This document shows, piece by piece, positions 24,018 through 35,089 of a DNA stretch of 64,000 nucleotides. The notes below the pieces were generated by a model, which saw only the letters and a program-made list of their open reading frames with translations, searched no databases and was not told where the DNA came from. A program made the position numbers and the translations under genes. Where the stretch lies: NCBI GenBank assembly GCA_963921795.1, contig OY997651.1, positions 53,764,018 through 53,828,017 of the forward strand, given 5' to 3'. The stretch's first letter is position 1. Every line of letters starts with the position of its first letter. The stretch comes from Nannobrachium achirus (Eukaryota; Chordata; Actinopteri; Myctophiformes; Myctophidae).

Positions 24018-24521
24018 CACACAGAAAATAGCCAAAACTGAGCACTTCGATCTATTAGGGCAAACCTCGTTTGAAAAAAGTATCAAGAGTATATAAAAGC
24101 CTTTTAAAATGTTATATAATATTGAAATCTTGCTCAAATTAATCAATTACGTCATTGCGTGAATCTAGGTCAGATCAATAATTAGCGCATCAGTCTCAGC
24201 TTGGTCGCTACAACAGCTCTGACTGGACTCACTGGAGTCGCTATACTAACTGAGCAACAGCTCTGTTCTCTGCAAAGTTAGTTGTAGATCTCTATTTGAG
24301 ATGTATTGATGATCAGTTATTAATCCAGTGGCAGCGATGGTTTCCAAGATGTTTTAACAGCTTGTTTCACGTAGCAAGCGTCCTCTGCTCAGTGAGTGTG
24401 AGACGTGACTGTGAGTGTGTGGAGGGGGAGCAGGCTGCATCGCAGGGAAGCCATTGATCTACAAGCCCACAGCGCGTTGCATCTGTGACGCTTTGTGGGC
24501 TTGCAGATTGGCAGAGGTTGT

Positions 24522-24577
<56 letters not shown>

Positions 24578-24600
24578 TCAGAGCGCAGCGCATGATACAA
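24018..24600 (+). repeat. dispersed repeat, paralogous to 45275-45860
   Basis: Shared, in order: AAAATAGCC(C)AAACTGA, AAACCTC.. TTGAAAAA, AAAGCCTTTTAAAA, CAGATCAATAATTA and GCAAAGTTA. It carries one member of the palindrome family (24455-24515) and a (CA)n tract (24527-24575). Confidence 0.7.
24455..24515. repeat. palindrome-family member
   Basis: GATCTACAAGCCCACAGCGC followed by its imperfect inverse, GCTTTGTGGGCTTGCAGATT. Related to 43728-43788. Confidence 0.75.
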
Positions 24601-24867
24601 GTTACTGTGCGGAGATTTGTCTGAGATTTGCCAGAGGTGCGCTGTCTCTGGCTTTTCCACTACACCAACTTTGACTGAATGCAGCTTCATCCAACAGTTA
24701 CAGTAAATTGTTGTTTAATGCACACAGCAAAGATACATCTTATGGATTTTGGTGCCCAAGGTGCCTTTCCTGTCTTCCATGTCTCAAAATCTAATGGACA
24801 TCCAAAATCCAATGGACTTCTGGCTTCCCTCCCTCCCCGAAACAAGGGCAAATTGTGGGGGACTGCC

Positions 24868-24991
24868 CATAAGTCCGAAGGTTCATTAGTCCGAATTTAG
24901 TTAGGGTTACTGAGGTTAGGGTTAGAGTTAGGCATAGTATTCTTAACAAATTCGGATTAATGAACCTTTAGACTAATGAACCTTCGGACCA
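24868..24991. repeat. foldback repeat with TTAGGG-like interior
   Basis: TAAGTCCGAAGGTTCATTAG at the left is matched by CTAATGAACCTTCGGACCAA at the right; the inner arm GTCCGAATT pairs with AATTCGGATTAATGAACC. Between them lies GGTTAGGGTTAGAGTTAGG. Confidence 0.8.
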
Positions 24992-25038
24992 ATGCCATGG
25001 CACCAAATTGTGTTTGTGTAGAACGCTCCACAAAGTTG

Positions 25039-25114
25039 GATACACCACAGTGGATTTGAACCCACCACCTTGGTGGTTGTGGGCAGGCACTTTAACACTG
25101 CACCAGCCAAACGC
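25039..25114 (-). mobile_element. tRNA-like SINE head (minus strand)
   Basis: Read on the minus strand: a B-box GGTTCAAATCC (25052-25062), an A-box-like TGGCTGGTGCAG near the 5' end (25093-25105), and tRNA-like spacing between them. The arms do not form a full cloverleaf by eye, so a tRNA-derived SINE is more likely than a working tRNA gene. I did not find the SINE body or tail. Confidence 0.45.
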
Positions 25115-25387
25115 CTCAAATTAATTGCTTTTTAACCTTTTCTTGTTGACCAATGATGATTTTGATCATCTTGGCTACATCTGAACTAAACATCTCACGT
25201 CTGAGATTGAGTTTGGGATTTTAGGGAGCAAGGATCTCTCAGCCATACTCACAAGAACACAGTAGCTTGATGATGTATTTTGTAATGTTACATTTCGGAA
25301 ATGCATTAACTGTACTGCTGCCGTTGACAGTCCTCACCGTCATTGAAAGGGTTAATACCATGGCGCCGTTGACGGCGAGGACTGTCA
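25115..25387. other. non-coding with a small inverted repeat
   Basis: GTTGACAGTCCTCACCGTCA at about 25323 is echoed inversely by TGACGGCGAGGACTGTCA at 25371-25387. Confidence 0.5.
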
Positions 25388-25918
25388 CAGGCATTGACAC
25401 TAAGGCTTGCCCACCTGCCCCCGGCAGGTAAATAAAACGTCAGGGCAGGTGAAGTTGCCTTTCAGGTTGCCCGACAGGGCAAGTGCTCATTTGAGAGGGG
25501 ACACAAATGTCTATAAACACAACACGAAATATCTGTCTAAACACCTGAACGTGGCCAGTGCGCTGTCTTCTGGTCTGTGGAATGTAAAATAAGAGCACTA
25601 TTTACCTATAATGTGCTGTTTTTACTGTTGCTACATTTAAAAATTAAAAATAACAAGTGTGAACCCATAGACATATTCAATCATAGCTAAAGTATTTGGT
25701 ATTTGGATTTGGAGGTATTGAGGTATGCCATTTTATCGCACAGGCCCAGAAAGTAAAGAAATAAGTGTTAAATTGATTTTTGTAATTAAAATCGTACCTA
25801 TCATTTTATAAAGGACGATTTACTTTTCGGGCAAGTGGGCATTACCTTCGGGCAAGTAGAACATGACCTGTACTTGCCCGATGGGCAAGTGCCTCTGAGA
25901 CCTTAGTGTCAACCCCTG
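25388..25918. mobile_element. 531-bp non-autonomous hAT-like element
   Basis: The left end CAGGCATTGACACTAAGG and right end CCTTAGTGTCAACCCCTG form TIRs of the CAGGGGT type. TTGCCC/GGGCAA motifs recur inside both ends. TGTCA abuts both sides (25383-25387 and 25919-25923); a full 8-bp duplication is not visible. No gene inside. Confidence 0.75.
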
Positions 25919-25923
25919 TGTCA

Positions 25924-26655
25924 ATCTTACTGTATTTACTGTAAAGGTATAATTACTTACAGTACATCGCTCCACTCCCGCCCGCATCGGTAATGTCCGC
26001 GATTTGTTTACAACGCACGTCGGGCGTGTACGCGAAGTGAACGTCCTCCATAGTAAATCCATTGAGAGGCCCATAAAGAGACTTCATTTACTCATAAGAG
26101 ACATTTTTATACAAAGAGTGGTCTCCATACTGTACACTGTAGACTCGGGATGGGCGCAGCCATGTTTCCCTTCTGGACCCACACTGTCATGTGACTAGAT
26201 GACGTAATCGTTGCCGTCAAGTGATAATCCAAAAAAACAAAAACAACCCCCTTCCGGCCCTTCAAAATAATAGCGGCAGCCTATGGAGGAAACGGCGCGG
26301 CACCGAGGCACCAAGCAAACTTCAGATTAAGGGGCAGTGGTTGTGTTAAGGAAAAAGAAAAGATGCATTTATGTTGTCCCTTAAGGTTTTTCTTTTTTTC
26401 AGCTCATCAGCTTATATATATTTTTTTAAATATATAAAGACAAAGTGTTTCCCGATCTTTTTCTCCTGATTCCGATCTTTTGAAATCGGCCCCGATTTCC
26501 GATCTCCCGATCCCGATCCGACATCCCTACTATAAAATCAATCTCCTGGTTCATATGTTAAGAGAGTTGTTTACATTTAGAAAACATTAGGCCTACTGTT
26601 ATTCTCCACTAGGTCTCCAGTTGTTTAAGTCCTTATTCACATTCCTTCATTTCAG
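25924..26655. other. non-coding; hAT-type end near 26445-26528
   Basis: CCCGATTTCCGATCTCCCGA.. CCGACATCCCTAC is the familiar fish terminus GTAGGGATGTCGGATC in reverse; its partner end was not found. The rest is unremarkable and leads to the acceptor at 26655. Confidence 0.5.
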
Positions 26656-26784
26656 ACCAGTGTGTGTCCAGACTGCAGGAGAAGATGAACTCTCCAGACT
26701 CAGCCAGGGACATTTCTATTAAACAGGAGGAACCTGAAGACATTTCTATAAAACAGGAGGAACCTGAAGACCACCCACATCTCA
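26656..26784 (+). CDS. C2H2 zinc-finger gene, exon with IKQEEPE motif
   Basis: An acceptor (CTTCATTTCAG) ends at 26655 and a donor (TCA|GTAAGT) starts at 26785. The first ATG in frame is at 26685 (MNSPDSARD); the frame is also open upstream of it, so a more distal start in an earlier exon is possible. A 30-bp unit encoding DISIKQEEPE is tandemly duplicated. Each copy holds IKQE, a perfect SUMO-acceptor consensus. The exon ends in phase 1 and joins in frame to 32771, forming the codon AAC. Exon 383-512 is a diverged relative. Additional exons in the 6 kb intron cannot be excluded. Confidence 0.7.
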
Positions 26785-27758
26785 GTAAGTTTCACATGCT
26801 CTCCTTTCCATCTGCCTGTCACAATATTTCAATATTTCTCTCAATACAATAACCACGTAACAAGCCAAACATGACATGTCAATATGGCATGGCTCTGTAG
26901 TAGAAGAGACTTAGATTTAGAATAATAATGATGGATTGCATTTGTATAGCTTTTTTCTAAGCAAGTTGTGTCTTCGACTCAGGATTTTTGGAGTTGATTA
27001 GAGTCGCGGGGGTTAATACGATTCGTCGACAAATTGTTTTATACTGTATGTTTAAAAAAAAGTTGCTTTAAACCTTGTCAACATAATACAATAAAACATT
27101 AAGATGAACATTGTTTTAAGCCTTGAAATAGATCCACAAACTACCATGCATATGACATAATGAGACATGGTAGCGGACGGCGGACATTAATGACGACAAG
27201 ATTGCGTCCGGCCGTGCGTAATTTTGAAGTCTACTTACAAGTAGTAGGAAGTATGGACTCAATTGGAAGTACATGACACCAGTCCAGCGCTATAACGCAC
27301 CGCACCGCAGTATTAACTGGTAAAATAATATATTTTCGACTCCTCGACTCAAACAATTGGCGATTCCGGGGGCTTAGAAGACAGCCCTACTATGCATAGA
27401 GGGTTTAAATGGTTAAAAATGTCAAACATTTATATTTTCAGATTTCAGTGCATGACACAGTATAATTATGACTGATCTGCATTTTAATAATCTGGAGGGG
27501 AAAAAATTACCATGAATTGTGGTACATTCTATCAAACATGGGGAGGGGGAAAAACATCAGAAAAATACTTCCTTTGTCTACTGCCACTGATCCGTACAAT
27601 GGTTTGTGAGGTTAACCCTGGACACACAGACAGGCTTCACAGACCCATTTCTAGACATCTGGCCTCCTACAGGGCCACGCCATAGAGTTATAATAAGTAT
27701 AGAGAGGACACCGGATATCCCCGCCCGTCCACTTGCATTGAGTTGCTTACCCAGCCCA
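26785..27758. other. intron, 5' part; hAT-like end at about 27389
   Basis: From about 26970 to 27389 lies a segment rich in TCGACTC motifs that ends in GACAGCCCTAC, the reverse of a common hAT end (GTAGGGCTGTC). The left end is not clear. No exon recognised. Confidence 0.4.
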
Positions 27759-28569
27759 CAGAGCATACGAGCAGAGTGGAGCGCGAGCGGCGCGGGGAGC
27801 GGAGCGGGACGTTTTTGACGTGAGCGTGAGCGAGCGACTTTTCAATTGGGTCTGAGCGGCTTCGGAGCGAGGATTTTCCTCCGCTCCTTGGAGCGCCGAC
27901 CTCCTCCGCTCCTAGCCGATCCTGTTGGGGCCGCGTGCCACATGTTGCCAACAAACAATCTCTCGGATAGTCCGTGGCAGTGCAGCCATCATGTCGGCAC
28001 CGTGTAGAGGAGACAGAATTCCCTTTATCAAGATTTCACAAAATGTATCTATATCATCCACACAAGTAGGCTAGGCTATGTTATAATAAGTAGCCTACCT
28101 TGCGCCAGTTAAGCCAGTCAAAGGATACGATTTGAAATGCAAGTGAGACTGATTTGGCTGAATGAAAAACACACGCCACGATTCGCCTCCCTCTCTCGGT
28201 TGTGGTGATTAGCCTAATCAATAACCAACAGGATTTAATATTGCCCGTCTTAAAATACAATGCCTTAGATTGCCTAGACAGATCTCCATCAAGCCGAGGC
28301 TCACATTACCGCAGGCGTTTGTGTTGGGAACACACATGGCGAGCGAAGGAGAAAGTGTTTCGGACATGGTAGCAATCTTTTTTTTCTGCTTTTTGACGAC
28401 CCTGAGCGGAGTGCGCGGTGAGCGAGCGATACGCAAATCAAGGTGAGCGGCGGAGCGGGGGGGAGCGGAGCGGCAGGGGGGGGCAACATGAGCGAAGAGT
28501 GAACGGTACCATAGACCCCTGGAGCACGGAGCGGCTTTCCGTCCCGCTCCACTCCGCTCGTGCGCTCTG
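27759..28569. mobile_element. 811-bp non-autonomous hAT-like element, GAGCGG-rich
   Basis: The left TIR CAGAGCATACGAGCAGAGTG and the right TIR, inverse CAGAGCGCACGAGCGGAGTG, agree in all but about three positions and are followed by GGAGCGGGACG on both sides. CCAGCCCA (27751-27758) and CCAGCACA (28570-28577) form an 8-bp target duplication with one mismatch. The interior repeats GAGCGGAGCG. No transposase. Confidence 0.8.
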
Positions 28570-28577
28570 CCAGCACA

Positions 28578-30214
28578 TGAAGCGAACTTCCGCGTTTGAA
28601 ACGCCTCTGAAACGTGACGTAGCGGGGCCTATGTGACGCGTTTTGCATCATGGTTTGTGGTCATGGACGCGCTGGGGCTCCAATTCATGAATGACCACTT
28701 CCGGTATGAACGCGCAGTCAATAAAAAGAAGCCTGGATGCACGTTCATGTTTATGGCCCCAACTGCAGTTCCTCAATATCACTGCTTAGTAGAGGATGAC
28801 ACGGGAATGGATTTTCACTCCCGTCACGTCCCACTCCCGCAGAAAAGATCCTGTCCCGTCCCAATCCTGTGCTATGACTCCTGGTCCCATCCCGCTCCTG
28901 CTCACCTCCCGCTCCCGGAAAGAAGCGAAACTCACGCATTTCAGGTGGCAATTAGTGATGGATGGACGGAGGAATCTCTCTCCCTCACTCTCTCTTTCTC
29001 TCTCAGAAAATATAGGCTATTAAGGCTACTTGATTCATTTAACAATACATTGCTCAATAATGCGTGGGCAAATAAAAACATAATAAGCGTCACTGTTTCC
29101 ACATCAAATAATCTCTCTATTTCTCTCTCTTTCTTAACAAGCAAGCAACGGGTCCATAAGGATATTTCCTATCCTTAGCAGGTTGGAAATGTGAAGCCAA
29201 ATTAATAAATAACCTAAATAAAAAACAAAATAATGCATACTCCCAATTGTCCCAAATGTTGAATCTAGCATATGCGTGTGAGCCATAACTTTATATGCGG
29301 TGGCGCATGCTTAAAAAGAACATACTTATCTAACAGGATGCTAGCTTGCAGATCTGTTCTTTTTAACCACAGGATTCATTTAGCCCTGAAACATAACAGC
29401 CGTGCTAATAAACTAATCGGACAGTGTTGTAAGCTTGCAAATTAGTCTTTTTTTGCGCACCGCACACAATGATGGACATCTTACAGCCGTCCCAACAACA
29501 ACGTGAAGAGTTTGACTCATGCACGCCTGTCCTCTGAGGAACAGCGACAGAGCGAAAATAGAGAGAAAATCCTAATGCCTTGAAAAGAAAAGCCAAGTTT
29601 GAAATTTCTGTGTTGTGGTCGTTCTGGATGTAAGTTGTGCGCCCAGCGCGCCTCCTTCTCCTCCTGTGTTACACACAAGATGGTGACCTTACGTAGTTGT
29701 GAGGTTCACCCTGGCACTTGACATGTGGGAGACCGAGACGCGTTAAAGGAGACAGCAATTGCACCGCATTAGCTGACATCTTTACACTTGAAACTTTCTT
29801 TCTGACAGTCCATGGAGTTAAACTTGTATTTGTGACAATATATCAAAACAATGATCACCGTGTTCGGAGAGCGACCCCTGGAGTCAACGCACACAATGGG
29901 TCACCAGTTTACATGTACAACAACCGCAGCGCAGCACAGGCTCACAGGGAGAAGAAGCTCATGAAGAAATATCAGCGGTCATAAATCAATTGTGATTCCC
30001 ATAAGAAAGACATGCTTTTAAAACTAATTCTTAATCCAGCTTCACAACCGCAAAACATAAGATTGATGAGTGTAGTGTCTTGTATTAGAAGTTACAATAG
30101 GCTATACCGTAGCTTCACGAATAGTGGTTTATTATATTTCCCATGTGTTCTTAAATTAACACACAATGCGGAATGCACTCTAGGCTGATCAGACCTATGT
30201 TTGGTCCTCTATAA
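28578..30214. other. intron, middle; nothing coding recognised
   Basis: Contains a CTCTCTCT-rich patch at 28977-29004 and a segment of repeated TCCCGTCCC/CTCCCGCTCC near 28815-28920. Long frames here (for example 28633-29178) cross these simple sequences and show no domain. Confidence 0.5.
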
Positions 30215-30416
30215 AGTCTGGTTGCGTTCACACCGGCAGAGGACCGGACCATGGTTTGTTTGGAAGGGGACCGAGTCCTGCATTTTCAAGAGGACCATGG
30301 TCCGTTTGTTTGGTCCTGACCATGGTCCACATGCACCAGCCGGACCAAAGGAGAAAGAGGACCATGGTCCTTTTTAAGCGGACCAAAGGACCATGGTGTA
30401 AACACGCCCTTAGACC
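30215..30416. mobile_element. 200-bp MITE rich in ACCATGGT
   Basis: AGTCTGGTTGCGTTCACACC at the left is roughly inverse to GGTGTAAACACGCCCTTAGAC at the right. The interior repeats GGACCATGGTCC, itself a palindrome, five times. No target duplication resolved. Confidence 0.65.
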
Positions 30417-30840
30417 TGATGCTACCTAGACATTATTTTACTTTTAAGGCCGGGATGCTCTCTGGGTCCCATTAATATTTGCCATACATATAGAACATCA
30501 TTTATTTAAAAAAAAATAATAATACAAATTTGAAGGTTTACAGAAACCTTAGGTTAGGTTTTAGGAGACGTTTTTAGAATCGGCATTCGGCCTTAGGTCT
30601 AAATTTGACTCGGCTACATTTATGTTATACAATTAAAATGTCATGAACCAGCACAGTTATAGGGGGGCTTGCCCAGGCTTATTTTTCTTCCGATCGCCAA
30701 AATAATCCTGTAATTATTTTACATTTTGTTTAATGTTTGTTTTTATAGTATAGTTTGTTGATTACTGTTGATGCAGTTATGCTATTTTTCGTTTATTTCT
30801 TTATTAAAAAGGTTTTAAAGGAGGATTCCAGTATAAACAC

Positions 30841-30866
30841 CCCCCCCCCCCCCCCCCCCCCCCCCC
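30841..30866 (+). repeat. poly-C tract, about 26 bases
   Basis: An uninterrupted run of C in the intron. The complementary G-run could form G-quadruplex DNA; length is uncertain in any assembly. Confidence 0.85.
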
Positions 30867-30975
30867 ATAATACACAGACAAAAGCGCAAATTTTCCGGTT
30901 CCAAAGTTACTTTTTTCTTCATGAATCTTATTTTTATAGTTCCAAGAGACAAATCAACGTGCTGTTAGATCCATC

Positions 30976-31640
30976 ACTTGAAGTAATCCATGAGCAGACA
31001 CAATTCCATCGTATTTTCCTCAGGACATTTCTTCTATTTTATTTATTATTTATTCATGGAATTACTTACAAAATAACTTTGACATTTATTTATTTTTATT
31101 TGCAAGCAATGTATGCTACAACATCAACACAAAATAATCGTATACCTCAAGATCTATACTTGAAGTAATCCATGAGCAGACACAATTCCATCGTATTTTC
31201 CTCAGGACATTTCTTCTATTTTATTTATTATTTATTCATGGAATTACTTACAAAATAACTTTGACATTTATTTATTTTTATTTGCAAGCAATGTATGCTA
31301 CAACATCAACACAAAATAATCGTATACCTCAAGACATTCTGAAATAATGTGCAATGCCTCACCAGCAAAAACTTTAGGTAAAATTACCTTACGATTCCAT
31401 CACTTGAAGTAATCCATGAGCAGACACAATTCCATCGTATTTTCCTCAAGACATTTCTTCTATTTTATTTATTATTTATTCATGGAATTACTTACAAAAT
31501 AACTTTGACATTTGTTTATTTTTATTTGCAAGCAATGTATGCTACAACATCAACACAAAATAATCGTATATTCCTCAAGGCATTCTGAAATAATGTGCAA
31601 CGCCTCACCAGCATAAATTTTAGGTAAAATTTCCTTACGA
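30976..31640 (+). repeat. three-copy tandem repeat (182/244 bp)
   Basis: ACTTGAAGTAATCCATGAGC starts copies at 30976, 31158 and 31402. Copies 2 and 3 carry an extra 62-bp segment (ACATTCTGAAATAATGTGCA..) absent from copy 1. Copies are nearly identical, with rare substitutions. Confidence 0.9.
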
Positions 31641-32770
31641 TCAACAGAAGTTAGTTATAGGCTTTCTTCTTATTTTTCTTCTCATTCATATTACTAGATT
31701 CTAGCGATCAACAGACTAACTAGATTATATTCTTCTGCTTTCTTGTTCTTAGGATGCCTTAATGGGTTTTTAGCTTTGCTGCAAGTGCATGCAGAAAGAG
31801 AGGCGCCGTCGCGACAGACACTCTCTGGAGAGATTATAATCCTGCAAACAACATGGTTTAGTGATGAGTCATCACTTTTCACCGTTTTGTGGGGGCCATT
31901 TCTAGCCCACAGAATGTTTTTTCGTGCAAAACAAATGCTTAAAATGGATTCAGCATCATGGAAAAACCCCTAGTTTGACCCCTCACATGATACTTAAAGC
32001 ATATTTATTTTTTGTATTTTTTTACTGCCAACTTTAAAAATCGACTTAACCAGTTCCCTGACACCAACGTTTTACTTTTTGTTTTCTTTTTCCTAATTCT
32101 GTGTTGGTGTGAGAATGTCAAACCATGCACCATATGAAAGATGAGAGTTTCTAGTTACACACTTCATCGGCCGCCAGCAACAAAGGATTAATGGTCTTTC
32201 TCAAGATCACGTGGCACCGCTGCTTTGACTGTGATTGGCTGGGGGAGGCTGGGTCTTTCCTGCAATGAGAGCCCTTGTGTAACCGATCTAGTAATTAATG
32301 TAAAATCATTAATTATGATAAAATTACAACTCGGCCAACTCGGGCAGTGGCATGAGTAGACACCGGGCACAGCTCGGGCAACTCGGGGGGGGGGGGGGGG
32401 GGGGGGGCAGTAATTGTGTTAATGGGACACAAACTTTCACGCGCTTTTCATGAAGTTTTCCCCGGGAGTTGAATTTCAACCTTTTTATTTAGTACATTAT
32501 TATTACACACCTTTAGAAAAACTTTGGAGAAGAAATGTCTTGGTACGATTTAGTTGGCAGATTTTCTTATGTTTCCCTTATTACTCCCTTAATAGCGCAA
32601 ATGATACCCACTGATTTATATATATCTAGTTGCAGCTAGCTGGGTGCTCATCGTGTCTTCATCATAATGTGAGCTTGTAGATGAGCTCATTTTGTACATG
32701 GACCATGGTAGAAATAAAAGTTATACATTTTAGGAATCGTGTGTTGACCATGTTATTTTTCTGCTCCTAG
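31641..32770. other. intron, 3' part; poly-G at 32385-32407
   Basis: A run of about 23 G at 32385. A half-palindrome GAGCTTGTAGATGAGCTC lies near 32671. The branch/polypyrimidine region TGTTATTTTTCTGCTCCTAG precedes the acceptor. No exon recognised. Confidence 0.55.
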
Positions 32771-34023
32771 ACTTCCTGCACATGGTTGTGTGTAAAGAGG
32801 AGGATTCTATTAAACAGGAGAGGAGCTCCAGTCTGCTCCAGGAGGAACCAGGGCCTCCACACATTAAAGAGGAACAGGAGGAACCAGAGCCTTCACACAT
32901 TAAAACACAGGAGGAGATACTTCAAAGACCAGAGGAGCCTGATGGATCTATGTTGACATTACTAGCAGTCAAAAGTGAAGTTGATGCAGACATCTTTTCA
33001 CACTGCTCTGAGGTTAAACTTGACTCGGACCCTGAAGTCAGTGAAGACAGTGATTGGGGGGAGATGTTTTCAAGTAGAGGTGTCAATAGAGAAAAACCTT
33101 TCCAGTGTAGATTGTGTAACACAAGTTTCAGTGAGTCAGGTGCCCTGAAGACACATGAGCTTATCCACACAAGAGAAAAACCTTTCCACTGTAAACATTG
33201 TGACAAGAGTTTCACTCAGATAAACCATCTAAATTCGCATGAGCGTATCCACATAAGAGAAAAACCTTTCCATTGTAAATATTGTGACAAGAGTTTCACT
33301 CGGATAGGTCATCGAAAATCACATGAGCGTATCCACAAAAGTGAAAAACCTTTCCGTTGTAAAAATTGTGACACAAGTGTCAATCAGTTAGGTAGTCTAA
33401 AGACACATGAGCATATCCACACAGGAGAAAAACCTTTCCACTGTAAACATTGTGACAAGAGTTTCAATCAGATAAGTCATCTAAATTCACATGGGAGTTT
33501 CCACACAGGAGAAAAACCTTTCCACTGTAAACATTGTGACAAGAGTTTCAATCATTTAGGTAATCTAAAGACACATGAGCGTTTCCACACAGGAGAAAAA
33601 CCTTTCCACTGTAAACATTGTGACAAGAGTTTCAATCATTTAGGTAATCTAAATTCACATGAGCGTATCCACACAGGAGAAAAACCTTTCCACTGTAAAC
33701 ATTGTGACAAGAGTTTCAATCATTTAGGTAATCTAAATTCACATGAGCGTATCCACACAGGAGAAAAACCTTTCCACTGTAAACATTGTGACAAGAGTTT
33801 CAATTATTTAAGTAATCTAAAGATACATGAGCGTATCCACACAGGAGAAAAACCTTTCCACTGTAAACATTGCGACAAGAGTTTCAATCAGTTAGGTAAT
33901 CTAAAGACACATGAGCGTATCCACACAAGAAAAACAACTTTGCAGTGTCAAAGCTGTAACAAGAGTTTCAGCATTTCATCTAAGCTGGATACACACCAGC
34001 ATATCCACACTGGAACATTGTGA
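32771..34023 (+). CDS. C2H2 zinc-finger protein, last exon with 11 fingers
   Basis: The acceptor TTTCTGCTCCTAG ends at 32770; the joined frame runs to TGA at 34021-34023. With the 26656 exon the model gives about 450 residues. The N-terminal acidic part holds further SUMO-type motifs (IKQE, IKEE, VKSE) and EEPE/EEP repeats; no KRAB, BTB or SCAN is seen. Eleven C2H2 fingers follow (about 33103-34016), joined by HTGEKPF-type linkers. Finger 3 has R instead of the conserved L (TRIGHRKSH), and finger 4 has V instead of F (TSVNQ). Fingers 6 to 10 are nearly identical at the DNA level. This is a probable nuclear sequence-specific DNA-binding regulator; target unknown. Confidence 0.92.
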
Positions 34024-34083
34024 AAAGAGGTTCATTGATTCAGGTGCCCTGAAATGTCACCAGCGTGTCCACAATAGTTCATA
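34024..34083 (+). pseudogene. fossil twelfth zinc finger after the stop
   Basis: In another frame the sequence right after the stop reads CEKRF, IDSGALKCHQRVH and then a TAA, which is the second part of a C2H2 finger. The linker and first Cys are missing at CACTGGA|ACATTGTGAA, as if about 20 bases were deleted, which shifts the frame and ends the protein at finger 11. Confidence 0.75.
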
Positions 34084-35089
34084 AAAATTATGTTCTTTGA
34101 AAAGACCCCAGCCTATTCACACCATGGGGTTAAACTTCTCACTATAAATGAGCTCACTGACAATATATAAATCAAACACCTGCATGTAAGCTGAATAAGG
34201 ACGGTCTCTCAAACTAATGATTATTAAAGTTCATTACAAAAAAAAAACAACGGAAGAACTAGGGTGGGAAAAACTGAAAAAAGTACAAATATTACAAATA
34301 ATGGCTGCTGACAAATGTATCTGACAAAACTATACTGTAACAAATCTTAATGCTCTATAATAATTCCAGAAAATACAGAAGAATCAATAGCAGTTGACAA
34401 TGTGTCTGCGAGTTACTTACTCAACATGAATTGTTTTTTAAACCAAAACGACTATCTCCTTTTAGAGTGCAAACAACATGAAATGGCTAATCTTAATCAC
34501 AATGAAATTAATATGTTAACTTCTTAACAACAATAATGAAAGCTAAGTTGCTCTTTGTATCAACTCTTTTTGTATCAAACATGAAGTGTAGGTATTTGAA
34601 TTATGCATGCAAACATGACATATACATTTTACTCCAAGAATTATGAACTGTTATGTATGTACCAATCTAAACCCACATAAGTTACATAAGCTTTTCAATA
34701 GATTAAAAAAAATAGATTGACAGAAAGATGTTCACAATGACTATAAACTTGGTAACGGGATACACAAAGGACACCATAAGTAAGCAAACGATACAATGTA
34801 GAAAATAAAAACAAAATAAACTATTGGGTAGGAACACGGACGTTGTTTTTATTCATCTGATCCCCCTTGTGGCCAAGTTGCGTTAAAGTATACATACTGG
34901 TCTACATCCTGTTCCTGACAACTTTCTTCATTTCAAAATAAACATTGCACAAAGCAGAGAGGGTAATAAAAAAATGCAACGTGTTAAGCAAAATGAGGTA
35001 GACGTGTCAGTTGAGTCATTAACAATAAAACATTATTGATATCACCAGAGTAAACAAAGAACCCAAACAGGGTGACAAACGTATTTTCC
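34084..35089. other. 3' flank of the zinc-finger gene; ATTAAA at 34223
   Basis: ATTAAA (34223-34228) followed by an A-run is a possible polyadenylation signal. The remainder is AT-rich with nothing recognised. Confidence 0.45.

Noticed and set aside
24900..24930. Interstitial telomere
   Set aside because: Only about three imperfect GGTTAG units inside a foldback; too short and irregular.
25039..25114. A functional tRNA gene on the minus strand
   Set aside because: A- and B-box-like sequences are there, but the acceptor and anticodon arms do not pair well by eye; a SINE head is likelier.
28780..28930. Repeat shared with 59700-59760 through GTAGAGGATGACA
   Set aside because: Only a 13-base match and a similar CCCGT-rich neighbourhood; not enough to define an element.
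28633..29178. 181-codon open frame in the zinc-finger intron
   Set aside because: Crosses CTCTCT and TCCCGTCCC simple sequence, has no domain, and lies on no clear exon signals.
30755..31168. 137-codon frame over a poly-C tract and a tandem repeat
   Set aside because: Homopolymer and AT-rich tandem repeat; no domain.
30976..31640. Possible CRISPR-like repeat array
   Set aside because: Repeats are 180-240 bp, contiguous and without unique spacers; the genome is vertebrate.
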